Under the pieces are notes generated by a model. That model had not been told where the DNA came from, searched no databases, and saw only the letters and a program-made list of their open reading frames with translations. Position numbers and translations under genes: made by a program. DNA of 64,000 nt from Mucilaginibacter tolerans (GTDB taxonomy: Bacteria; Bacteroidota; Bacteroidia; Sphingobacteriales; Sphingobacteriaceae), in the NCBI RefSeq assembly GCF_030519375.1, contig NZ_JAUMKB010000022.1:1-64000 (forward strand). Direction: 5' to 3'. Positions 16,740 to 26,179 of the stretch are shown one piece after another (the stretch's first letter is position 1; each line of letters starts with the position of its first letter).

Positions 16740-17855
16740 CTAGATTGCTTTCTCGTATATTCTGTATGTTTTATATTGATCGCCGCCAATAGCTTCAATT
16801 GCGCGATTCACCATATCGTTGTGTTCCAGTGTCCATGATGCTTCAGCGTACTCCAAGCCTTTTCTGCGGTATTCTTTTATAATATTTCCGTATAAAACGG
16901 CCTCTATACCCATTTTGCGATAGCCATCAACCACGCCCAGCAGCATAATGCGTATACCTTTGATCTTACTTTTGTTCAATAATAGCTTAAAGATACCGGT
17001 AGGAAGCAAGCGGCCGCGTTTAATTGTTTTTAGAATAGCGTTAATATCCGGGATCGCAACCCCAAACCCAACTATTTTACCATGCTGTTCTGCCAGGAGA
17101 CAGAAATCAGGATCGAGAATCATTTTGAGATCCTTCGCCGTGTAGTCAAATTCTTCGTTGGTCATCGGGAAGAAGCCCATGTTTTTATCCCATGCAGTGT
17201 TGTACACATCGCGCAGGGCAGCAGCCTCTTCTTTAAATTTTTTCAGATTTACTTTTCTGATAGTGATATCATTTCTTTTCAAGCGGTCCTGTAATTTATC
17301 TAACAGTTGGACTGATTTATCGCTATAGCTTGTTTTATCCCAATGCCAGGCGAGTAAGTCAACTTGCTTTTTCAGACCTGCTTTTTCAACCAAATCAATA
17401 TAATAAGGCGGATTATAGGTCATCATCACCATTGGCGAGCTATCGAAACCTTTAACCAATAATCCGCAGGTTTCATTAGTTGAAGGGTTTACGGGGCCAA
17501 CAATTTTATCCAGTTTCTTTTCTTTTAACCACGTTATCACTGCATCAAACAATAACCGGGAAACTTCCGGATCGTTAACACAATCAAAAAATCCAAAAAA
17601 GCCATCATTGGTTTTATTAAATTGATTGTGATTAGTGTTATTAATTGCTGCAATACGCCCAACAATTTTATCGCCATCATAAGCTAAAAAAGGCTGCACT
17701 TGGGAGTGCTTATGGAAGGGATGTGTGGTTAAAAGGTCCCGTTGAGCAATGAATAATTCCGGTACATAATATGGATCATCTTTATAAAGGTCGTGCGGAA
17801 AGTCAATAAATTTTGCCAGTTCTTTTTTATTACTAACTGGAATTACTTTTTTCAT
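16740..17855 (-). CDS. GNAT-like acyltransferase, candidate bacterial ceramide synthase
   Basis: 371 residues, cytoplasmic, no signal or membrane segment. The opening KELAKFIDFPHDLYKDDPYYVPEL and the C-terminal half (VGFGVAIPDINAILK, RIMLLGVVDGYRKMGIEAVLYG, AEASWTLEHNDMVNRAIEAIGG) fit large GNAT-fold acyltransferases. The glycine-rich VDGYRKMGI stretch is the likely acyl-CoA pyrophosphate loop. It lies directly downstream of serine palmitoyltransferase, the context in which bacterial ceramide synthases of the GNAT type have been described, so N-acylation of a sphingoid base is the best proposal. Proof would need activity data. A strong hairpin separates it from the synthase gene. Confidence 0.72.
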   Translation of the reverse strand: MKKVIPVSNKKELAKFIDFPHDLYKDDPYYVPELFIAQRDLLTTHPFHKHSQVQPFLAYDGDKIVGRIAAINNTNHNQFNKTNDGFFGFFDCVNDPEVSRLLFDAVITWLKEKKLDKIVGPVNPSTNETCGLLVKGFDSSPMVMMTYNPPYYIDLVEKAGLKKQVDLLAWHWDKTSYSDKSVQLLDKLQDRLKRNDITIRKVNLKKFKEEAAALRDVYNTAWDKNMGFFPMTNEEFDYTAKDLKMILDPDFCLLAEQHGKIVGFGVAIPDINAILKTIKRGRLLPTGIFKLLLNKSKIKGIRIMLLGVVDGYRKMGIEAVLYGNIIKEYRRKGLEYAEASWTLEHNDMVNRAIEAIGGDQYKTYRIYEKAI

Positions 17856-17896
17856 TGGGGTAAAGAGTTTTTAATTGGTATTAAAAAAAATGGTAC

Positions 17897-17930
17897 TAAA
17901 AAAATCATCCCGGTAATTTTACCAGGATGA
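17897..17930 (-). terminator. Terminator after serine palmitoyltransferase
   Basis: TCATCCTGGTAA pairs with TTACCGGGATGA on the minus strand with one wobble mismatch and a 2-base loop, followed by a T-run (A-run 17897-17904 on plus). It ends the synthase transcript, although readthrough to the acyltransferase is possible. Confidence 0.8.
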
Positions 17931-17940
17931 CTTTTTCTTT

Positions 17941-19146
17941 TTAGATATTTTCTTTGATCATCGATACACCGACCTCTTTAAACACCTTGTTAATCTTATC
18001 GATTGCCTCTTCTATTTGAGCAAAGGTATGGGTTGCCATTAATGAGAAGCGGAGCAAAGATGAGTCGGATGGAACAGCCGGCGATACTACCGGGTTAACA
18101 AATACACCCGAGTTTTGCAGATATTTGGTAACCAGGAATGTTTTTTCGTTATCACGTACATAGATAGGCAGGATCGGGCTCTCGGTTGGGCCAAGGTCGA
18201 ATCCTTCATCTACCAATAACTTGTGAGCATAGTTTGTATTATCCCACAATTTTTGAATTCTTTCAGGTTCTGATTCAATAATGTCAAGAGCTGCTATAAC
18301 ACTTGCTACAGCGCCGGGAGGCATACTGGCACTAAACATTAATGACCGTGCACGGTGTTTCAGATAATCTATAGTGGCAAAGTCGGCAGCGATAAAGCCA
18401 CCTAATGATGCCAGTGATTTACTGAACGTGCCCATAATCAGATCCACATCTTCAGTTAAGCCGAAATGAGAAGCTGTACCTGCACCTTTTTCACCTATAA
18501 CACCCAAACTGTGGGCGTCATCAACCATAATGTTGGCACCAAACTCTTCAGCAAGCTGAACTATTTCAGGTAACTTAACAATGTCACCTTCCATACTGAA
18601 TATACCATCAACGGAAATAAGCTTTACCGCATCTTCAGGCAAAATGCTCAGTTTACGACGAAGATCAGCCATGTCGTTATGTGCATATTTAATTACCCTG
18701 GAAAACGAAAGGCGGCTTCCGTCAATTAACGAAGCGTGGTCATATTCATCTAGAATCAAATAATCATTACGACCGGTGATAGAAGATAAAACTCCCAGAT
18801 TTACCTGGAAGCCGGTGCTGAACAATACAGAAGCTTCTTTGCCCACATAATCTGCAAGGCGCTGTTCAAGCTCAATATGGATATCAAGTGTGCCATTTAA
18901 GAACCTTGATCCTGCACAGCCAGTGCCGTATTTATCGATAGCTTTTTTAGAGGCTTCTTTAATTTTAGGGTGATTTGTTAGTCCGAGATAAGAATTTGAA
19001 CCGAACATCAACACCCTTTGACCATCTATAATTACTTCTGTATCCTGCCCGGACTCAATAGGTCTGAAAAAAGGATAAACGCCCTTTTCCCTGGCCAGTT
19101 CTGCGTCTTTGAACAACGCAATTTTATCATGTAGTTTTTTACCCAT
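17941..19146 (-). CDS. spt: Serine palmitoyltransferase
   Basis: 401 residues, alpha-oxoamine synthase family, PLP-dependent and soluble. The sequence follows the Sphingobacterium serine palmitoyltransferase nearly throughout: FRPIESGQDTEV, LMFGSNSYLGLTNHP, YGTGCAGSRFLNGTLDIH, DDAHSLGVIGEKGAGTASHF, and MGTFSKSLASLGGF with the PLP lysine. It joins serine and palmitoyl-CoA to give 3-ketosphinganine, the first step of sphingolipid synthesis. The closely related bioF at 50576 is a paralogue with a different substrate block. Next downstream is the GNAT-like gene, and a terminator follows the stop. Confidence 0.92.
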   Translation of the reverse strand: MGKKLHDKIALFKDAELAREKGVYPFFRPIESGQDTEVIIDGQRVLMFGSNSYLGLTNHPKIKEASKKAIDKYGTGCAGSRFLNGTLDIHIELEQRLADYVGKEASVLFSTGFQVNLGVLSSITGRNDYLILDEYDHASLIDGSRLSFSRVIKYAHNDMADLRRKLSILPEDAVKLISVDGIFSMEGDIVKLPEIVQLAEEFGANIMVDDAHSLGVIGEKGAGTASHFGLTEDVDLIMGTFSKSLASLGGFIAADFATIDYLKHRARSLMFSASMPPGAVASVIAALDIIESEPERIQKLWDNTNYAHKLLVDEGFDLGPTESPILPIYVRDNEKTFLVTKYLQNSGVFVNPVVSPAVPSDSSLLRFSLMATHTFAQIEEAIDKINKVFKEVGVSMIKENI

Positions 19147-19491
19147 TTATTAGCCTTGTTTTAATTTATTGTAAAAATATCATGAACAAGTTTACAATTT
19201 CAAGATTAGATAACTGAGAATGTTTACATTACATTTTGTGTCGCAACATAAATTCCCGAGAGGCAAATTAATTAAATTTTTTATTTAATTCATGTCACTA
19301 TTTTTCATTTTTTTAAAAAAGCCACAAATTTTAGCTTCAAAATGGTGGTTACATGGCAATTACCAAAAAAACGCCTCGCTATTATCTTTTATTCATAATT
19401 GTGCCATATTCACACTAATCGAGTAAATTTACTTAAAAATACGGAACATTGCGCTTACTTTGTCTGTTAATCCTACGACCAAACCAACCCT
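19147..19491. other. AT-rich divergent control region between spt and tolC
   Basis: 345 bases with no credible gene, very AT-rich, with several T- and A-runs (for example around 19302-19325). It must hold the promoters of both flanking genes. Near-consensus boxes exist for each (TATTTTTA upstream of spt, TAAATTTA upstream of tolC), each one base off TAnnTTTG. No clear operator palindrome was found. Confidence 0.45.
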
Positions 19492-20823
19492 ATGGCAAAA
19501 AAAATATTCCTATTCTATTTTATAGTATTATTCTTACCCGTGATTGTTTTTGCCCAATCAAATGCCGATACTTCTTTAAAGGTAGTTACTTTAAAACAAT
19601 GCGTTGAGTTTGCTTTAAAGAACCAGCCGACAGTTAAGCAGGCAGCCATTGACGAAGCTATTAACGAGCGAAACATCAATATTAGTCTTTCGGCATGGTT
19701 GCCACAGGTAACCGGATCGGGCTTATATAATTATTATTTTAAAGGATCGCCAATTGTGCCATCAACCAGCTCGAATACCACGGGAAGAATCGATAATTTG
19801 TCGACCCTCGGTTTACAGGCTAACCAGGTAATATATAATAATGATGTATTACAGGCAGCCAAAGCAGCAAAATATTCCCGACTGTACTATAAACAGAACA
19901 CAACCAGCAGTCAGATCAATCTCGTGGCTGATGTGAGCAAGGCATTTTTCGATGTCTTGTTATCGCAAAAGCAATTAAATATCTTGGATGAAGATATCCT
20001 GAGATTACAAAGAAGCCTGAAGGATGCAAAATCACAGTACAATGCCGGTGTGGTTGACAAAACTGACTATAAACAGGCGACTATCGCTTTAAATAATTCA
20101 TTGGCTTCGCGCAAGCAAACTGAACAAGCCATTAAAAGTAAAGAAGCTTATCTGAAGCAGATCATGGGGCTAGGTGCTGAAAGTAAGTTTACTTTATCTT
20201 ACGATTCTGCACGATTCGAAACAGAAGCCATTGCTGATACTAATCAGAAACTAGACTACAATAGCCGTATAGAATATCAATTATTGCAAACGCAAAAAAG
20301 CTTGCAAAATGTAAACGTAAACTATTACAAATGGGGTTTTCTGCCATCTTTATCTGCAACAGGCGTCTACAATCTAAATTACTTTAGTGATAGTTTCTCA
20401 ACTCTTTATAATAAATCATTCCCGAATTCTTATGTGGGGGTATCGCTTAATCTGCCCATATTTCAGGGTAATAAGCGACTGCAAAACTTGAGTAAAGCAC
20501 GTTTGCAGGCAGAAAGAGCTGATCTGGATATTACCAATGCAAAAAATACGATTAGTACTGAATATGTGCAGGCATTGGCGAGTTATAAAAGCAACTATAC
20601 TAACTGGCAATTTCTAAAGGAGAATGTAGGCCTGGCAAAGGACGTATATCACGTAGTAAGCCTGCAGTACAGGGAGGGTATTAAGATTTACCTCGATGTG
20701 ATTGTGGCCCAATCAGATCTAAGAACAGCTGAGCTTAATTATTATAATGCTTTATTCCAGGTTTTGTCGAGTAAGATCGACCTGCAAAAAGCACTGGGGA
20801 CTTTATCTGTACAACAAAACTAA
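19492..20823 (+). CDS. TolC-family outer-membrane efflux protein
   Basis: 443 residues with a signal peptide (IFLFYFIVLFLPVIVFAQ). The body is the two-repeat TolC layout of coiled-coil helices and barrel strands: LKQCVEFALKNQPTVKQAAID at the start of repeat 1, QYNAGVVDKTDYKQATIALN, then SLNLPIFQGNKRLQNLSKARL and REGIKIYLDVIVAQSDLRTAE in repeat 2. It would form the outer-membrane channel for the adjacent RND pump. The adaptor gene starts 31 bases after its stop. The operon diverges from spt. Confidence 0.9.
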   Translation: MAKKIFLFYFIVLFLPVIVFAQSNADTSLKVVTLKQCVEFALKNQPTVKQAAIDEAINERNINISLSAWLPQVTGSGLYNYYFKGSPIVPSTSSNTTGRIDNLSTLGLQANQVIYNNDVLQAAKAAKYSRLYYKQNTTSSQINLVADVSKAFFDVLLSQKQLNILDEDILRLQRSLKDAKSQYNAGVVDKTDYKQATIALNNSLASRKQTEQAIKSKEAYLKQIMGLGAESKFTLSYDSARFETEAIADTNQKLDYNSRIEYQLLQTQKSLQNVNVNYYKWGFLPSLSATGVYNLNYFSDSFSTLYNKSFPNSYVGVSLNLPIFQGNKRLQNLSKARLQAERADLDITNAKNTISTEYVQALASYKSNYTNWQFLKENVGLAKDVYHVVSLQYREGIKIYLDVIVAQSDLRTAELNYYNALFQVLSSKIDLQKALGTLSVQQN

Positions 20824-20854
20824 TTTAACATTGAATCTCATTTTCATACCATCG

Positions 20855-22012
20855 ATGAAGTATAATTACCTATACCAGGCAGGCTTAGTGGCATTATTTG
20901 CTATATCAGCATGCAAGGCACCGTCCAATCAAAATGCACCTTTGCCGCCAACACCTGTCGCTGTTACTGAAGCAAGAACAGCTGAAGCAGTTTATTACGA
21001 CCAATTCCAGGGGACTGTGGTTGCCTTGAATTCGGTTGAATTACGCAGCCAGGTGACCGGCTTTATTACCGGAATATTTTTTAAAGAAGGTGAGGTCGTG
21101 CAGAAAGGTAAGCAGCTTTACGAGATAGACCGCCGCAAATATGTAGCCGCATACGATCAAGCCGTTGCCAACCTGTCAGGCGCAGAGGCGAACCTGGTTA
21201 AGGCTCAAAAAGATATTGATCGTTACAACTATCTTCAAAAAGAGGACGCTGTTGCCAGGCAAACGGTTGATCAGGCTCAGGCAGCTTATGAGTCTGCGAA
21301 AAGCCAGGTGTCGGTAGCAAAAGCAGGAGTGATCTCAGCTAAAACTGATCTTTCTTACTCAATAATCACTGCGCCATTTACTGGTCGCATTGGTATTTCG
21401 CAGGTTAAATTAGGAGCACAGGTTACTCCAGGGACTACATTATTAAACACCATTTCGAGCCAAAATCCGATTGGTGTTGATTTTGTGATCAACGAGCAGG
21501 ATATCGACCGTTTTTATGGCCTGCAGAAAAAAACTACCGATTCTACTTTTAGGCTTCAGTTATCAGATGGCATAACTGTTTATAATAAACCTGGTAAAAT
21601 ACTGGCAATTGACCGTGGCGTAAATAATCAAACAGGTACTATTAAGGTTCGGGCCGAGTTTGCAAATGAAAAAGATGAGTTGAAAGACGGGATGAGTTGT
21701 GTGGTAAAAGTACTTAATGCAGCTTCCGGACAAAGAGTGCTTATTCCAAATAAGGCCTTAATCGAGCAAATGGGTGAATTTTTTGTATTTGTAAGCCAGG
21801 ACACCATTGCTAAACAGTATAAAGTACAATTAGGGCCCCGCGTTGGGAATGATGTAATAGTATTATCGGGCGTTAATGCGGGTGATAAGATAATAACCGA
21901 TGGTTTCCAGCGCCTGCGCGACGGCGGAAAGATCACTTTGGGTAACCCAGCCGGAACACAGGGTGGTACCGGAGCAACAGGCCAGCAAGGTCAGCCAAAA
22001 CAAGGGAAATAA
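20855..22012 (+). CDS. RND efflux periplasmic adaptor lipoprotein
   Basis: About 385 residues. The N-terminus ends in the lipobox ISAC, so it is probably an inner-membrane-anchored lipoprotein like AcrA. The HlyD-type parts follow: lipoyl half (VVALNSVELRSQVTGFITGIFFKEGEVVQKG), alpha-hairpin (NLVKAQKDIDRYNYLQ to VDQAQAAYESAKSQV), second lipoyl half (YSIITAPFTGRIGISQVKLGAQV), then beta-barrel and membrane-proximal domains. A Gly/Gln-rich tail ends it. The ATG at 20855 is preferred; a longer frame would overlap tolC. Confidence 0.9.
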   Translation: MKYNYLYQAGLVALFAISACKAPSNQNAPLPPTPVAVTEARTAEAVYYDQFQGTVVALNSVELRSQVTGFITGIFFKEGEVVQKGKQLYEIDRRKYVAAYDQAVANLSGAEANLVKAQKDIDRYNYLQKEDAVARQTVDQAQAAYESAKSQVSVAKAGVISAKTDLSYSIITAPFTGRIGISQVKLGAQVTPGTTLLNTISSQNPIGVDFVINEQDIDRFYGLQKKTTDSTFRLQLSDGITVYNKPGKILAIDRGVNNQTGTIKVRAEFANEKDELKDGMSCVVKVLNAASGQRVLIPNKALIEQMGEFFVFVSQDTIAKQYKVQLGPRVGNDVIVLSGVNAGDKIITDGFQRLRDGGKITLGNPAGTQGGTGATGQQGQPKQGK

Positions 22013-22039
22013 TAGGGGCTTTTCCTAAAAACAAAAAGA

Positions 22040-25000
22040 ATGATTGCAGAAACCTTTATAAAACGACCTGTTACAGCCATAGTTATTTCACTGGTCATAG
22101 TTGTGGTGGGTATATTATCTATAACTAACCTGGCTATAGGCCAGTATCCTGAAATTACACCTCCAACAGTTAATATCTCTACAACCTACACCGGTGCTGA
22201 TGCGCAAACTGTTGAGCAAACTGTTGCTACGCCGATAGAAGTACAGGTAAACGGTACGCCGGGCATGACGTATCTGCAGAGTAACAGCGCTAGCAACGGA
22301 CAAATGAGCATGACGGTTAACTTTGAAGTGGGTACCGACATCAATGTGGCAGCGTTAGACGTACAAAACAGGGTAGGCATAGCAACACCAACATTACCTC
22401 AGGATGTTCAGCGTATAGGTATCATAACCCGCAAGCGGAACCCAAGTATCCTGATGCTGGTGGCAATCTTTGCTCCAAAGGGGAGTCATACAGTGCCGTT
22501 TCTTGACAATTATAGCAATGTATATGTGCGTGATGCACTTTTACGAGCTAAAGGTGTAGGTGACGTTATTAATAGGGCGGACGATTTTAGTATGCGTATT
22601 TGGCTCAAACCGGATAAACTTGCTGCGTTAGGAATGACAGCAACCGATGTGACAAGTGCCATCCAGGAACAAAATGCGCAGATCGCAGCGGGATCGGTAG
22701 GCTCAACTCCCCAGGAGAAGACACAAAGCTTTGAATACACTATACTAGCGAACGGTAGGTTGAGGACTCCTCAGGAATTTGAAAATATTATTGTAAGGAC
22801 TCAGCCTGGAAATGGGGCAATAGTACATTTGAAAGATGTAGCCCGTGTTGAACTCGGCAAATTTAATTATGCAGGTAATTCATTTGTTGATAATAAGAGA
22901 GCTGCCTACCTGTTAATTTACCAGGCGCCCAACAGTAATGCAATTGAAACTGCAGAGAATGTGGTTAAGACGATGGAGGAGCTTAAAAAATCGTTTCCTA
23001 CAGACGTTGATTATGTCGTTCCGTTTGAAGCAGTAACCGTTGTAAAAGTATCAGTACATGAGGTAGTTGTAACCTTATTAATTGCTTTAACGCTTGTGAT
23101 TCTCGTCGTGTTCCTATTCCTCCAAAACTGGCGCACAACACTCATCCCTGTTTTGGCTATTCCCGTGTCAATCATAGGGACCTTTATATTCTTTATACCT
23201 TTAAATTTCACTATCAATACGTTAACACTTTTCGGCTTTGTTTTAGCTATTGGTATAGTGGTCGATGACGCCATCGTGGTTGTCGAAGCCGTTCAGCATT
23301 ATATGGATGAGGATGGTATGTCGCCTAAAGAGGCTACAAACCATGCGATGAAAGATATTTCGGCACCGGTAATTGCCATCGCATTGATTCTGGCTGCGGT
23401 ATTCGTTCCTGTGGGTTTTGTTCCGGGTATCGTTGGCAGACTTTATCAACAGTTTGCGATTACTATTGCTATTTCTGTGTTGATTTCAGCATTTGTGGCG
23501 CTATCATTAACACCTGCTTTATGCACAATACTATTGCGTCCTCATAAATTGGATGAAAACTCAAAGGGTTTAGACAAGTTCTTCTTCAAATTCAATGTAT
23601 GGTTTGGCAGGGTAACGGGCAGGTACAGAAATGCGGTTGATAGAAGTATCAAGAATTCTAAATTTATAATCATTATCCTGGTATGTATTATCGTCGCGAC
23701 TATCTTACTATTTAGGGGTAAACCTACCGGTTTTATACCGACTGAAGACGAAGGGCGTATTTATATCACTTACGATCTGCCTGAAGCATCATCCACACAA
23801 AGGAGTGTTTCGCGCTTGCATGAGATGATGAATTTATTGGATAGTATTCCTGAAGTGGGGCATTATGCTGCATTAGGGGGATTAAATGTGGTGAGCTTTG
23901 CAAATAAGTCTAACAGCGGAACCATATTTGTGCAGTTAAAACCCTGGGACGACCGCAAGTTAACCTCAGAACAGCTTGTTGGTGTAATCCAGAAAAGAAT
24001 GGCCAGGTTTAAGGAAGCCACTGTCGTGGTAATCCGACCGCCTGCGGTACCCGGATTGGGAACCACTGCAGGTTTTTCTTTTATACTTGAACAGCGACAG
24101 GCAGGCGACATTGGTGCATTTGAAAAAACACTTCAAAACTTCCTGGCTGAGGTGAGGAAACGAAAAGAAATATCAAAGGCATTTTCATTCTTTACGGCAC
24201 GCACTCCTGCTTATCAGTTAACCATCGATCGTGAAAAGGCTAAGCGTTTAGGTGTATCTATCTCTAATATCAACTCAGCCCTGCAAACCTATATGGGTAG
24301 TTATTTTGTCAACGACTTTACCATTTACGGCCGTAATTTTCACGTGGTAGCTCAGGCAGATACCAACTACCGTACAGATATTTCAAGTCTGGGCCAATAT
24401 TTTGTGCGGAACCAGGATGGGCAAATGGTACCTCTAAGTACGGTTACTTCTTACAAGATGATTGAAAATGCACCGTTGATCTCACACTTTAATCTTTTCC
24501 GCTCAGCTGAAATTGACGGCAACTCGGCTGAAGGGTTCAGTAGTGGCGATGCCATTAAAGCTTTGCAGGAAGTGGCGGCCAAAACCTTGCCCGAAGGTTA
24601 TGGATATGAATTCTCAGGCTTGAGCCGCGAGGAAATTTTGTCCGGATCGAAAACGGTATACATCTTCATGCTATCTATCGGATTCGTGTTTCTGTTCCTT
24701 GCTGCCTTATACGAGAGCTGGTCGGTTCCCTTCTCGGTACTACTCGCGGTACCATTGGGCGCCTTTGGGGCGATATTGTTTTTAAGCCTACCTTTTAACA
24801 AAGGTCTGGACAACAATATATACGCACAAATCGGTTTGATTACACTTATCGGCCTGGCGGCCAAAAATGCAATCCTGATTGTCGAATTCGCTAAGGAACG
24901 TGTGGACAGGGGGGTAGAGCTGGAGAAAGCAATACTGGAAGCTGTGCGTTTACGGTTGCGTCCAATCATCATGACGTCAATGGCCTTTATTTTAGGTGTA

Positions 25001-25213
25001 GGTCCGCTATTGGTTGCATCCGGAGCCGGGGCGCAAGCCAGGCAAACTATTGGCTGGACGGTATTTGGGGGAATGCTGGCGGCTACATCGCTGGCTATAT
25101 TTATCGTACCGGTACTATTTTATCTGATCACACGGGCTGCATATGGTAAAGAGAAATTAGCCGAATTACAAAAACATTATAAGTCCGACCCCGATCGCGA
25201 TACTCAAGCATAA
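22040..25213 (+). CDS. HAE1-type RND multidrug efflux permease
   Basis: 1057 residues, the normal length for AcrB-like pumps. MIAETFIKRPVTAIVISLVI is the standard N-terminus. The first large periplasmic loop starts GQYPEITPPTVNISTTYTGA. TM4 carries the proton-relay aspartates in IGIVVDDAIVVVEAV, and TM10 the lysine in LAAKNAILIVEFA. It exports hydrophobic compounds with proton antiport, together with the TolC and adaptor proteins encoded upstream. No regulator is encoded nearby. Substrates cannot be read from the sequence. Confidence 0.93.
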   Translation: MIAETFIKRPVTAIVISLVIVVVGILSITNLAIGQYPEITPPTVNISTTYTGADAQTVEQTVATPIEVQVNGTPGMTYLQSNSASNGQMSMTVNFEVGTDINVAALDVQNRVGIATPTLPQDVQRIGIITRKRNPSILMLVAIFAPKGSHTVPFLDNYSNVYVRDALLRAKGVGDVINRADDFSMRIWLKPDKLAALGMTATDVTSAIQEQNAQIAAGSVGSTPQEKTQSFEYTILANGRLRTPQEFENIIVRTQPGNGAIVHLKDVARVELGKFNYAGNSFVDNKRAAYLLIYQAPNSNAIETAENVVKTMEELKKSFPTDVDYVVPFEAVTVVKVSVHEVVVTLLIALTLVILVVFLFLQNWRTTLIPVLAIPVSIIGTFIFFIPLNFTINTLTLFGFVLAIGIVVDDAIVVVEAVQHYMDEDGMSPKEATNHAMKDISAPVIAIALILAAVFVPVGFVPGIVGRLYQQFAITIAISVLISAFVALSLTPALCTILLRPHKLDENSKGLDKFFFKFNVWFGRVTGRYRNAVDRSIKNSKFIIIILVCIIVATILLFRGKPTGFIPTEDEGRIYITYDLPEASSTQRSVSRLHEMMNLLDSIPEVGHYAALGGLNVVSFANKSNSGTIFVQLKPWDDRKLTSEQLVGVIQKRMARFKEATVVVIRPPAVPGLGTTAGFSFILEQRQAGDIGAFEKTLQNFLAEVRKRKEISKAFSFFTARTPAYQLTIDREKAKRLGVSISNINSALQTYMGSYFVNDFTIYGRNFHVVAQADTNYRTDISSLGQYFVRNQDGQMVPLSTVTSYKMIENAPLISHFNLFRSAEIDGNSAEGFSSGDAIKALQEVAAKTLPEGYGYEFSGLSREEILSGSKTVYIFMLSIGFVFLFLAALYESWSVPFSVLLAVPLGAFGAILFLSLPFNKGLDNNIYAQIGLITLIGLAAKNAILIVEFAKERVDRGVELEKAILEAVRLRLRPIIMTSMAFILGVGPLLVASGAGAQARQTIGWTVFGGMLAATSLAIFIVPVLFYLITRAAYGKEKLAELQKHYKSDPDRDTQA

Positions 25214-25552
25214 ACAGAAGCCCCTGAGTACGGGTTTTTTTATTTAGCGGCATTATTGTAGGTTGGAAAAATGCCTTGCAAACAGAACACAGAGCTCTAC
25301 AATAGAGTACAGAAGTGCTTTTTTACTATCAACTCATTAAAAAGTCATTAATCAATTGTTTGATTTTTTATGCTTTTATACTTGATCAGTCAATGAGCTG
25401 TTGTACAATAATTTAACATATTAACATTTGTTAATAATATATCTTAATAACTTTCGTTACTTAGCAGAAGAAAGCCCCGAAAAATCACAATGGCAAAATA
25501 TTTGTAAAGGGGGCATAACATAAACCATTTAGTTTAACCAAACACAACAACT
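25214..25552. other. Gap with weak terminator and promoter candidate
   Basis: 339 bases without a convincing gene. Just after the RND stop, AAGCCC and GGGTTT can pair around an 8-base loop before a T-run (25217-25241), a weak terminator. At 25427-25455 a TTTG is followed 17 bases later by TAACTTTC, one base off the -7 consensus, a possible promoter for the barrel gene with a leader of about 90 bases. Confidence 0.4.
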
Positions 25553-26110
25553 ATGAAAAAAGTAACTAAACTAATGGCTATCGCTGGAACAGCCATAGCT
25601 ATATTTTTTGCAACGAATGTGAAAGCTCAAACCGTAGACAAAAGCGCATGGCGTTTAGGGGTCGGCGTAGAAGGCGGTTTGCCAACCGGCGATATTCACA
25701 ATACTTCTAGCTGGGACTTAGGTGGTACTGCGCGCTTACAGTATGGAATCGATAAAAATGTCGCTATCATGCTGACCTCTGGGTACTACAACTTCTTTGG
25801 TAAAGATTATACGGCCACCATCGTTTCCGGAACCGGGGTAACAACCGTTACAGCTAAAGCCCCAAATTTTGGTTTGATACCGGTAAAAGCTGGTGCTAAG
25901 GTATTTTTTAATTCACCAATTTATATAAGCGGTGAAGCAGGTGCCGGATTTGAAACTTCATCAGGCGGCAGCACAAGGCTTCTGTTATCACCAGGCTTAG
26001 GCTGGGCCAATAAGTCATGGGACATAGGTGCACGTTACGAAAACTTATCGGGCGGCGGCGTAAACTATGGTCTTGTAAACTTGCGTGTTGCTTACGGCTT
26101 TACGCTGTAA
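25553..26110 (+). CDS. Small outer-membrane beta-barrel protein
   Basis: 185 residues. The signal peptide is MKKVTKLMAIAGTAIAIFFA, cut near NVKAQ. The mature protein is glycine-rich with amphipathic strands (WRLGVGVEGGLPTGD, GGTARLQYGIDKNVAIMLTSGYY, GLVNLRVAYGFTL) and ends in aromatic/hydrophobic residues, as expected of an OmpW/OmpX-type 8-strand barrel. Function is unknown. It is a single gene followed by a strong bidirectional terminator. Confidence 0.8.
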   Translation: MKKVTKLMAIAGTAIAIFFATNVKAQTVDKSAWRLGVGVEGGLPTGDIHNTSSWDLGGTARLQYGIDKNVAIMLTSGYYNFFGKDYTATIVSGTGVTTVTAKAPNFGLIPVKAGAKVFFNSPIYISGEAGAGFETSSGGSTRLLLSPGLGWANKSWDIGARYENLSGGGVNYGLVNLRVAYGFTL

Positions 26111-26132
26111 ACAAATTTGCATTAAACAAAAA

Positions 26133-26162
26133 CCCCATTACGGCGTCGTAATGGGGTTTTTT
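26133..26162. terminator. Bidirectional terminator
   Basis: CCCCATTACG pairs perfectly with CGTAATGGGG around a GCGT loop. A T-run follows on the plus strand and an A-run precedes it, so it serves both the barrel gene and the convergent aminotransferase. Confidence 0.92.
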
Positions 26163-26179
26163 ATGAATATCGGACTTCT

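Noticed and set aside
25213..25330. CTCTA/TAGAG hairpin after the RND operon as a second terminator
   Set aside because: The stem is 5 bases and the T-run is 12 bases away, too weak to call.
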